This document shows, in pieces, positions 13,738 to 22,104 of a DNA stretch of 64,000 bases. The number at the start of each line of letters is the position of its first letter. Position 1 is the first letter of the stretch. This stretch comes from an uncultured Alphaproteobacteria bacterium (GTDB taxonomy: Bacteria > Pseudomonadota > Alphaproteobacteria > HIMB59 > GCA-002718135): assembly GCA_902610845.1 (NCBI GenBank), contig CACLXJ010000004.1:1-64000 (forward strand), written 5' to 3'. The position numbers were made by a program, and so were the translations under genes. The notes under the pieces are model-generated. The model was not told the DNA's origin. It saw only the letters and a program-made list of their open reading frames with translations, and searched no databases.

Positions 13738-14777
13738 ATTTCATCCTGTGGTAATTTATAATTTACTTTTTCTCTCCATGTATCAAGAGCTTGAAGATTG
13801 CCTAATGTATCTTCCCAAGTCATTGCTGGGTGAGGTGGTTGTGTTTTTTCCTTTGCAATGCACTGGCTTGCAAGTTCTCCTTCAAAGAAAAATAAATGTT
13901 CTGGTCCCTTAACATCAATTACTTCGTCATTACCATTTTTACTAATAATGATTTTTGCATGATAAGGACCTCCTTGTCTTCCTGGCATCCATGGATCGGG
14001 TAATTCGATAGTACCTTCAGAGCCTGTAATAATAGCATTATTTTTCATGCTTTCTCTAATTGCAGTTGAGACTTTGGCTTTAATTCCATTTTTAAATTCT
14101 AAATTGGCATGAGCAACTTCATCAACTCCTGTTTCCCCTATTCTTGCTTCAGCATCTATAAAAGTAGGCTCTAAAAACTTTTCTCCAGTTGCAACACCTG
14201 CAATTAATCTAGAAAAGGAAATAGGATATAAACCAACATCCAATATACCACCGCCTGCAAGACTTTTATTAAACAGTCTGTGTTCAGGAATTGTTTTACC
14301 CATATCAAAACCAAAAGAAGCTTCAATAGATGTTATATCCCCTATTGTTTTATTTTTTATTACTTCTAAAAGTTTTGGAATTTGAGGATGACATCGATAC
14401 ATAAAGCCTTCCATGTAAAAAACTCCAGCTTCTTTTACTGCCTCTATTATTTTTTTACCTTCGTTTAAATTGACAGCGCCTGGTTTTTCACAAAGAACAT
14501 GCTTTCCTTTACCTGCAGCTTTGATTGTCCATTCAGCATGCAAAGTATGTGGTGTAGAAATATAAATAGCATCTATATGTTCTGAATTGATAATATCATC
14601 ATAATTATCAAATCTAAAATCAGGATGAATATCATATTTATCACCAAAGGTTTTTCGACGGTTTTCATTTTTACTTGCTATACTTACGAGTTGACCCGAG
14701 TAAGAATCTTTTAATCCATCTGCAAAATTATTAGCTATATTACCTGGTCCAATAATTCCCCATTTAATTTTTTCCAT
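13734..14777 (-). CDS. Gfo/Idh/MocA family oxidoreductase (second copy, distinct)
   Basis: KWGIIGPGNIANNFADGL, HVLCEKPGAVN, MEGFMYRCHPQ. Confidence 0.93.
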   Translation of the reverse strand: MEKIKWGIIGPGNIANNFADGLKDSYSGQLVSIASKNENRRKTFGDKYDIHPDFRFDNYDDIINSEHIDAIYISTPHTLHAEWTIKAAGKGKHVLCEKPGAVNLNEGKKIIEAVKEAGVFYMEGFMYRCHPQIPKLLEVIKNKTIGDITSIEASFGFDMGKTIPEHRLFNKSLAGGGILDVGLYPISFSRLIAGVATGEKFLEPTFIDAEARIGETGVDEVAHANLEFKNGIKAKVSTAIRESMKNNAIITGSEGTIELPDPWMPGRQGGPYHAKIIISKNGNDEVIDVKGPEHLFFFEGELASQCIAKEKTQPPHPAMTWEDTLGNLQALDTWREKVNYKLPQDEI

Positions 14778-14778
14778 A

Positions 14779-16605
14779 CTACCCTTTTACAGCTCCAGCC
14801 GATAATCCTGCAATATAATATTTTTGTACAAAAGAAAAAATTACTATAATTGGAATTGTTGTTAAAGTTGCAAAAGCCATAGCTTGTCCATACTGTGGTT
14901 CCTGACCTACACTTAGTGCAAATACTTCCGTCATTCCTAGGGGAATGGTATAGTTAAGATCATCTCTTAAAATTATAAGTGGCCATAGGAAACTATTCCA
15001 AGAATTAACAAATGTAATTATTGCAAGAGTAGCAATACCTGGCCAAACAAGTGGAACAACTATTTGCCAAAATATTCTAAATTCACCAGCTCCATCCGAT
15101 CTTGCTGCTTGAATTAATTCATCAGGAACTGATGTTATGAATTGTCTCATCATAAAAATTCCTATAGCAGGTGCAACAAAAGGAATTATTAGCCCCGTTA
15201 GAGTATCATTCAATCCCATTCTTCCAACTAAGACGTAAAGCGGGATCATTATAATTGGGAAAGGTATCATTGCTGTTGCTACCATAAATATGAAGAGTTT
15301 GTTCTTTCCTTTAAAGTTATATTTAGCAAATGCATACCCAGCTAAAGTACATAAAAAAATCGTTAGAAGTGTTACAGCTATTGCAACAAAGAAGGAATTG
15401 AATATCCATAAACTTGCTGGAAACTCAGTAAACAATTTTGTTACATTTTCCCAATTAGGACTTTTAGAAAAAACTATTGGTGGCCATGCCATTATTTCTG
15501 CTGTTGATTTAATTGATGAGGTAAGCATAAAAAAGTAAGGAATTAGTGTTATCAAACCTATAATTGTTATTATTAAATTTAATGAATATTTTCCAATTGT
15601 TGGCGATAAGGATTTTTTGCTAGAACTAGAAGACTCAATTGGAAAAATATTAGCAATAAAATCTATAATAGGAGATAAAATTCTCTCAATAAAACTTTTT
15701 TTAGCATCCTGATCTAAATTTGACGCAAATGATCTAAATTGAAATAATGATATAGCTAAAATACAGATGAACATAAATACACCAATAGAAGATCCAAAAC
15801 CTAATTTGAGCTGATTAAAGCCTCTTTCCATCATGTAAACAACCATTGATTTAGCATGGGTTGGAACATCATTTCCACTATACATAACAAATACATCTTC
15901 AAATATTTGAAATGAACCAATAGAAACAATTATACAAACAAATAATGTTACAGGTGCTAGCTGAGGAAGAGTTACATACCAGAATTGATGCCATGCTGTT
16001 GCTCCATCTATTTTTGCAGCTTCATATAATGTTCTATCTATAAATTGTAGTCCAGCTAAAAAATAAATACAGGTTAAGCCTGTCCATCTCCATATAATTA
16101 ACATCATAACAGACCACTTAGAAGTTGAAGATGATTCAACCCAATTGATTGGCTCAATTCCAATAAGGCCAATCATATAATTTAAGAGCCCAAATTCACT
16201 GTTTAGTATCATCTTAAATGTTAAGGCCGCTGCTACGACTGATGTAACTATAGGTGAGAAAAATACTAGTCGCCAAAAAGGTTTTAGTTTTAAACTATGA
16301 CTATTAAGAGCAAGAGCTAATAAAAGTGCAAGAGGAATGGTTATAAATACACTTCCAGCAGAATAAAATACTGTGTTTAGGAAAGTTTCCCAAAAGTTTT
16401 GGTCTTTAAAAAATAAATATTCAAAATTTCCCCACCCCCGAGGTTTAGGAGCTTTAACACCTTTCCATTTATAAAAAGCTAAAATAAAAGAAGCTATGGT
16501 AGGTAAAAGAAAAAAAATTGTAAAAATAATATAAAATGGCGATATAAAAAAATAAGGCGCAACCTTTTCAGGTCTTAATCTTCGACTATTACTCACAACT
16601 GACAT
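14779..16605 (-). CDS. Fused sugar ABC permease (MalF-like plus MalG-like in one chain)
   Basis: 608 aa. N-half MalF-like (YFFISPFYIIFTIFFLLP...YEAAKIDGATAWHQFWYVTLPQLAP); C-half MalG-like (LITLIPYFFMLTSSIKSTAEIM...LIQAARSDGAGEFRIFWQIVVPLVWP). Two EAA-like loops in a single ORF. Confidence 0.93.
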   Translation of the reverse strand: MSVVSNSRRLRPEKVAPYFFISPFYIIFTIFFLLPTIASFILAFYKWKGVKAPKPRGWGNFEYLFFKDQNFWETFLNTVFYSAGSVFITIPLALLLALALNSHSLKLKPFWRLVFFSPIVTSVVAAALTFKMILNSEFGLLNYMIGLIGIEPINWVESSSTSKWSVMMLIIWRWTGLTCIYFLAGLQFIDRTLYEAAKIDGATAWHQFWYVTLPQLAPVTLFVCIIVSIGSFQIFEDVFVMYSGNDVPTHAKSMVVYMMERGFNQLKLGFGSSIGVFMFICILAISLFQFRSFASNLDQDAKKSFIERILSPIIDFIANIFPIESSSSSKKSLSPTIGKYSLNLIITIIGLITLIPYFFMLTSSIKSTAEIMAWPPIVFSKSPNWENVTKLFTEFPASLWIFNSFFVAIAVTLLTIFLCTLAGYAFAKYNFKGKNKLFIFMVATAMIPFPIIMIPLYVLVGRMGLNDTLTGLIIPFVAPAIGIFMMRQFITSVPDELIQAARSDGAGEFRIFWQIVVPLVWPGIATLAIITFVNSWNSFLWPLIILRDDLNYTIPLGMTEVFALSVGQEPQYGQAMAFATLTTIPIIVIFSFVQKYYIAGLSAGAVKG

Positions 16606-16631
16606 ATTACTATTTTTATTCTATTTTTAAA

Positions 16632-16655
16632 AAAGCAGGGTAAAAACCCTGCTTT
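16632..16655 (-). promoter_or_regulatory. Perfect 10-bp hairpin downstream of the second SBP gene
   Basis: aaagcagggt-aaaa-accctgcttt; minus-strand 3' side reads CTTTTTTAAAAA, so partly terminator-like. Confidence 0.7.
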
Positions 16656-16668
16656 AAAAAATTATCGT

Positions 16669-17922
16669 CTATAAAAAGTCAAGTTCATCCTGAACTTGTG
16701 AAATAAACCTTTCATGAGCTTCTTCAGCAGTTATTTCACCATTTGCAAGTAACGTAGTTAAGTCACGAGAAACAGAGTCAATAATTGCTCTTCCAACATG
16801 TTGATAGTCATCAGCACTTGAACCAGCTACTGAAATGAATGGTTCAGCAAATTTTTGACCTCCATAAAAATCAAACTTTTTGTCAGCAATTCTAGAATCC
16901 TCTAGAGCTGATAATAAAGTAGGCATACCTCCAAAGAAATCATACTTTGCAATTTGACCTTCATAAGAAAAATATGCAAGTTCAAGAAGTTTTTTTGCTA
17001 CATCAACTGCTTCTGAAGATTTATGAATGGCAAAACCAGTTCCACCCCAGTGAAAAGTTTTATAACCCTCATCTCCCCAAGTAGGAAGTGGAGCAACTCT
17101 CCATTCACCCGCTTGTGTATCTCTCACAGTAGGTTGTAAGCAGCAATTATTGTACCAATCAGGTGCCATTGTTCCAACTGTTTGTTTAGAATTATATAAA
17201 ACACCAGGAGTTTGACCCCAATAATCAGTTGTATAATTTATTACACCACTCGCAAAAGCTTCTTCTTGGTATTTTAAAATGTCCATGAAAAGATCTTCAT
17301 TCATTTCGAATTCGCCATCTTCATTAAAGAATTTACCACCAGCTTGTTGGTACATACCAATAAATCTTAATTCAGAAAGCATCATTGAAATACCATCTTT
17401 AGCTAAGATCTTTCCTGTTTCCATAAACTCATCCCAAGTTTTAGGAACTGATTTACCATAACTTTCAAGAATACTTGGGTTATAGTAATAAACCATATAA
17501 CAACCTTCACTCTCGATACCGTAGATTTCACCATTGGTATGAGTCCAAGCAGCTACCTTACCAGGATTCCATTGAGACATATCTCCGTACATATCAGTTA
17601 ATGGTACAAAATTATCTGAAATGATATCATCAACCATAAACAATCCGAAACCACTTATTTCTATTCCAAGTAGATCTGTATGTTCAGAACCTGAAGCTAT
17701 AGCTGTTAAACTATTTGTCGCCATGTCAGGAGTAACTTGAAAGTCAAAAGTTATGTTATCATCTGGAAATGCCGCCTGCACTTCTTCTAAGTAAGTATTA
17801 AAATAATCAACGTAGAGTTGGTTATGAGTCCACATTGATAAAGTTACATCTCTAGCATTAGAAGCCGATGAAAAACCAACTAAAACTGCGAGAGATAAAA
17901 TTAAGGATTTAATTAATTTCAT
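16669..17922 (-). CDS. Sugar ABC transporter substrate-binding protein (family 1)
   Basis: Signal peptide; RDVTLSMWTHNQLYVDYFNTYLEEVQAAFPD; GGGAGG RBS upstream. Confidence 0.92.
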   Translation of the reverse strand: MKLIKSLILSLAVLVGFSSASNARDVTLSMWTHNQLYVDYFNTYLEEVQAAFPDDNITFDFQVTPDMATNSLTAIASGSEHTDLLGIEISGFGLFMVDDIISDNFVPLTDMYGDMSQWNPGKVAAWTHTNGEIYGIESEGCYMVYYYNPSILESYGKSVPKTWDEFMETGKILAKDGISMMLSELRFIGMYQQAGGKFFNEDGEFEMNEDLFMDILKYQEEAFASGVINYTTDYWGQTPGVLYNSKQTVGTMAPDWYNNCCLQPTVRDTQAGEWRVAPLPTWGDEGYKTFHWGGTGFAIHKSSEAVDVAKKLLELAYFSYEGQIAKYDFFGGMPTLLSALEDSRIADKKFDFYGGQKFAEPFISVAGSSADDYQHVGRAIIDSVSRDLTTLLANGEITAEEAHERFISQVQDELDFL

Positions 17923-18013
17923 CTTTTCCTCCCTTTAATATGTCTTATAGAAGTTATATTGGTAAAAAAATCAAGATAAAAAAGCTTATTTAACTATTAA
18001 ATTTAGTTGATTT

Positions 18014-18841
18014 TTAATTATTTGGTGAAAGAACTTTTTCGTGAGGCATTACTATTTTTTTTTGAAATTCAGTAAGATTTGATAGTAATTTTTTTGAAGG
18101 TCTATACGGGTGTCTGAAAAAACCCCAAGAAGGTCCATATCTGTAAACAACAATTCTTCTTTCTCCCTTATTTGTTCTTTTTGCAGACCCATGACAGAGT
18201 GAATCAACAAATAATAGTCCATCACCAGCTTTTAAATAAATTTCCTTTGAAGCAGTCATATTATCAGCAGATGTAACTTTGCCTTTTTTCATAGAATGTT
18301 TTTCAAATTCGGGATGACGTATATTTGATTTATGAGATGAAGGTATAATTACAGTACCGCCATCACCAGGACCAATATCTTTTAACGCTAATAAGATATT
18401 TACTTGACCACAATGAAACTTTCCTTCTTGAAATCTATAATGATTTCTTTGAAGAGCTTCGTGATGGCCAGAGTGAATGCCAATAGCTTCCCCCGGTCCT
18501 CTTATGTTAGCAAAATTTTCATCAATAAATAAAGGACCGTGATGTTGATCAAAAGTATCTTTGCCTCCAACAAAATGAAGCATATGATTAATCCAAGATG
18601 GATGATCAATTAATTTTTCGAATGGCTTACCTGCTTCGTAAATTTGCTGAAGATTAAGACCCTCTTTTCCACCATAGTTGTGACCATGAACATGTCCTGC
18701 CCATTCATCATTTTTTACATTTTTTAATTTATCTAAAATATTATTAAGATTTTTTAACTCTTTTTTATTTAAAGCATTTTCAATTACTAAGTATCCATTT
18801 AGATCAAATAAATATTCATCAAGCTTAGAAATTTTTTTCAC
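18014..18841 (-). CDS. Phytanoyl-CoA dioxygenase (PhyH) family protein with HSG instead of HxD
   Basis: IGIHSGHHEALQRNHYRF...GDGGTVIIPSSHKSN...FVDSLCHGSAKRTNKGERRIVVYRYG; paralogous to 21271..22104. Confidence 0.88.
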   Translation of the reverse strand: MKKISKLDEYLFDLNGYLVIENALNKKELKNLNNILDKLKNVKNDEWAGHVHGHNYGGKEGLNLQQIYEAGKPFEKLIDHPSWINHMLHFVGGKDTFDQHHGPLFIDENFANIRGPGEAIGIHSGHHEALQRNHYRFQEGKFHCGQVNILLALKDIGPGDGGTVIIPSSHKSNIRHPEFEKHSMKKGKVTSADNMTASKEIYLKAGDGLLFVDSLCHGSAKRTNKGERRIVVYRYGPSWGFFRHPYRPSKKLLSNLTEFQKKIVMPHEKVLSPNN

Positions 18842-18886
18842 AATTATATTTTGAAGTAAAAATTAATTCTTTTCAAGAATAAAAGT

Positions 18887-19951
18887 CTAATTTATGACTG
18901 CTTTAAACTCTCCAGTTTTATATCTTGTAGCCATTTCTCCTAAAGTTATGGAATTAATAGCGGAGGCATTCCCTGCTGTTCCAAATTCTTGTAATCTACT
19001 TTTTACAACTTCTTTCATAGCATCTTTTGAAAGTAATAAATATTTTCGTGGATCAAACTGAGAAGGATTCTCATGAAAATATTTTCTTACTGCAGCTGTG
19101 GCTGCTAATCGTAAATCTGTATCAACATTAACTTTTCTAACACCATGCTTAATACCTTCTTGAATCTCTGAAACAGGTACACCATATGTTTCTTTTATTT
19201 TTCCACCGTATTCATTAATAGTTTTTATTAAGTCTTGTGGTACAGAAGATGATCCATGCATAACTAAGTGGGTATTTGGAAGTCTTGAATGTATTTCTTT
19301 AATTCTATCGATTGCTAAAATATCACCTGTAGGTGGTCTAGAAAATTTATATGCACCATGACTTGTTCCTATAGCAATTGCTAGAGCATCAACATTTGTT
19401 GCTTTAACAAAGTCTGAAGCTTCATTTGGATCCGTTAACAATTGATCATGATCAAGCTTACCTTCTGCTCCAACACCATCTTCTTTTTCACCAGTCCCAG
19501 TTTCTAAAGAGCCTAAACATCCAATTTCACCTTCTACAGAAACTCCCAATGCGTGTGCCATATCAGTAGTTTCTTTAGTAACTCTAACATTATAATCAAA
19601 ATCTGAAGGTGTTTTTTGATCATCCAATAAAGAACCATCCATCATCACAGAAGTAAAACCAAGATCGATACAATTTTTACAATCTGATGGAGAACCACCA
19701 TGATCTTGATGTAAAACAGTTGGAATGTCTGAAAACTCGTCCATTGCTGCTTCAACTAATTTTTTAACAAAAATTGGTCCAGCATATTTTCTGGCAGCAC
19801 CAGACGCTTGCAGAATAACAGGACTATTTAATTCTTTAGCCCCTTCCATTATTGCTCTGATTGCTTCTAAGTTATTAACGTTAAATGCAGGTACACCATA
19901 ATTATTTTCAGCTGCATGATCTAATAGTTGTCGAAGTGAGATTAATGACAT
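18887..19951 (-). CDS. Class II fructose-bisphosphate aldolase
   Basis: [65 protein letters not shown]; probable start [12 protein letters not shown] (ORF start 19972). Confidence 0.93.
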   Translation of the reverse strand: MSLISLRQLLDHAAENNYGVPAFNVNNLEAIRAIMEGAKELNSPVILQASGAARKYAGPIFVKKLVEAAMDEFSDIPTVLHQDHGGSPSDCKNCIDLGFTSVMMDGSLLDDQKTPSDFDYNVRVTKETTDMAHALGVSVEGEIGCLGSLETGTGEKEDGVGAEGKLDHDQLLTDPNEASDFVKATNVDALAIAIGTSHGAYKFSRPPTGDILAIDRIKEIHSRLPNTHLVMHGSSSVPQDLIKTINEYGGKIKETYGVPVSEIQEGIKHGVRKVNVDTDLRLAATAAVRKYFHENPSQFDPRKYLLLSKDAMKEVVKSRLQEFGTAGNASAINSITLGEMATRYKTGEFKAVIN

Positions 19952-19996
19952 ATGGGATATCTTCTTAAACATTAAAAAAATTAATTCAACAATACA

Positions 19997-21130
19997 GTGA
20001 GAGAAATTTTTAAATATTCAAATTTAATTTTTTTATATGCTTTATCTCATAGTTATCTTGCAACTTGTTTTGCAATAGATCTTAAAATTCAAGGATACGA
20101 GGAACGCTATATTGGATTATCATTATCTTTGTGGGGAGTTGGTGTAATTTTTGGAGCAATATTACATAATTTAGTTAGAAAAAAATTAAATTTATTTTCT
20201 ACAATTTTATATGGTTCAATAATTCAATTAAGTTTTTCTATAATTTTTTTAATTGATCAAAATACTTTTCTAGTAGCTATTATGCAATTTGTCATGGGAA
20301 TAACAAGTGCAATTAATTCTTTAACTTTAGAAACATACATAAGTTCAAAATTTAGAAAATCATCTGGATTTTATATTTCATTGTTTTGGTCATCAGCAGG
20401 TTTAGGCGCAATTACTGGTAGTCTTATTATTGCTATTAATGGAATAAATAATTTTACATATTATATTGCCGTTATATTTTTCTTTTTACACTTTATTCCA
20501 ATCTTTTTATTTAGATTTTCTATAAAACAAATTAGTATTGAAAATGTCAGCATAAAATTATCCAAAGATGTTCTAAATAAAATTAAATATTTGCTTATGT
20601 GTGTTGTTTTATTTGGTGCATGTGATGCAGGTTTTAGCTCATTATTTCCATCATATTTATTAGAAGAATCATATAGTGATAAACAAGTTGGAAGAATAAA
20701 TTTTTTAGCTGGATTAATTGCTTTAGTTTTTTATCCCTTTATGGGTAAGTTAATAGATAATTATAATAAGACTGTTATTTTTAATACTTTTTGTTCTATG
20801 AATTTTATTAATTTATTTATTCTTTATTTTATCAGTGATTTTTATGTCTATATAATTTGTGTAGCATTTTATTATTACACCATTGGAACAGTTTTCTTAA
20901 TTACATTTAATATTGTAGGTAAAAAACTTGAAGGAGGAGTAATAGTTTTTGGAATAGCTGGTCACTATATTAGTGAAAATATTGGAAGTTTTCTTGGTCC
21001 AAATTTAATTGGTAATATCATTAATATAAATATTAATTATTTTTTTTTAATATTTGTTTTCTTATATTTCTTAATTGTTTTACTGTTCAATTTTAATCAA
21101 ATTAAAAATGGTGGGCTCTCAGGGACTTGA
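19997..21130 (+). CDS. MFS transporter
   Basis: About 12 hydrophobic segments, 377 aa, GTG start; 3' end runs into the tRNA on the opposite strand. Confidence 0.8.
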   Translation: MREIFKYSNLIFLYALSHSYLATCFAIDLKIQGYEERYIGLSLSLWGVGVIFGAILHNLVRKKLNLFSTILYGSIIQLSFSIIFLIDQNTFLVAIMQFVMGITSAINSLTLETYISSKFRKSSGFYISLFWSSAGLGAITGSLIIAINGINNFTYYIAVIFFFLHFIPIFLFRFSIKQISIENVSIKLSKDVLNKIKYLLMCVVLFGACDAGFSSLFPSYLLEESYSDKQVGRINFLAGLIALVFYPFMGKLIDNYNKTVIFNTFCSMNFINLFILYFISDFYVYIICVAFYYYTIGTVFLITFNIVGKKLEGGVIVFGIAGHYISENIGSFLGPNLIGNIINININYFFLIFVFLYFLIVLLFNFNQIKNGGLSGT

Positions 21131-21185
21131 ACCCCGGACCACCCCGTTATGAGCGGGGCGCTCTAACCAACTGAGCTAAGAGCCC
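21109..21185 (-). tRNA. tRNA with CAU anticodon, probably tRNA-Ile2 (k2C34) rather than elongator Met; CCA encoded
   Basis: GGGCTCT TA GCTC AGTTGGTTA GAGC G CCCCG CTCATAA CGGGG TGGTC CGGGG TTCAAGT CCCTG AGAGCCC ACCA folds as a full cloverleaf. Confidence 0.95.
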
Positions 21186-21270
21186 TTTTTATGCCCTATA
21201 CATGTAAATTTGATGATTATTAAGCTTTAATTTTATATTGTTATATAGAATTTAATAATATTTAACTTTT

Positions 21271-22104
21271 ATGCAGCATCCTAGTGAATTAGAAAAATAT
21301 CTTTTTGATCTCAAAGGATTTATCATAATCAAAAACGCTTTGTCGAAAAAGGAATTAAAAGATTGTAACAAAATAATAGATAAAATTAAAAGTACACCTT
21401 CAGATCAATGGAAGGGAAATGTGCATAGTAAAGGAAATATAGATCAGCATGGAGTTGAACTTCAACAAATTTACGAAGCTGGTAAACCTTTTGAAAAATT
21501 AATTGATCACTCTTCATGGATAAATCATATGAAACACTTTGTGGGCGGAGAAGGAACATTTGATTATAATCATGGACCATTATTTATCGATGAAAACTTC
21601 GTAAATGTTAGAGGACCTGGAAAAGCTATTCCAGTTCATTCTGGTGCTCATGAAGGTACTCAAAGAGGACACTATAGATATCAAAATGGAAAGTTTCATT
21701 GTGGTCAAATAAACATTTTGGTAGCATTAACTAAAATCAATAAAGGTGATGGAGGAACAGTTATAATTCCTGGATCACATAAGTCTAATTTAAAACATCC
21801 TCAATTTGACAAGTATAAATTAAAAAAAGATGGAAAGTATAAAACTGCTGATAGCATGATTGGATCAGAAGAGGTCTATTTAAATGCAGGTGATGCTATA
21901 TTATTTGTTGATTCTCTTTGTCATGGATCTTCGAGAAGAATTAATAAAGGAGAAAGAAGAGTTGTTATATATAGATATGGTCCATCTTGGGGCTTCTTCA
22001 GGAATAACTACAGGCCTTCAAAAGAATTATTAAATAGACTAACTAAACTTCAAAGAAATATTGTAATGCCTCATGAAAAGGTAATGTCTCCAGAAATAAA
22101 TTAA
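21271..22104 (+). CDS. Phytanoyl-CoA dioxygenase (PhyH) family protein with HSG instead of HxD, paralogue of 18014..18841
   Basis: IPVHSGAHEGTQRGHYRY...GDGGTVIIPGSHKSN...FVDSLCHGSSRRINKGERRVVIYRYG. Confidence 0.88.
   Translation: MQHPSELEKYLFDLKGFIIIKNALSKKELKDCNKIIDKIKSTPSDQWKGNVHSKGNIDQHGVELQQIYEAGKPFEKLIDHSSWINHMKHFVGGEGTFDYNHGPLFIDENFVNVRGPGKAIPVHSGAHEGTQRGHYRYQNGKFHCGQINILVALTKINKGDGGTVIIPGSHKSNLKHPQFDKYKLKKDGKYKTADSMIGSEEVYLNAGDAILFVDSLCHGSSRRINKGERRVVIYRYGPSWGFFRNNYRPSKELLNRLTKLQRNIVMPHEKVMSPEIN

Noticed and set aside
15290-15538. 82-aa plus-strand ORF inside the fused permease
   Set aside because: Antisense shadow ORF.
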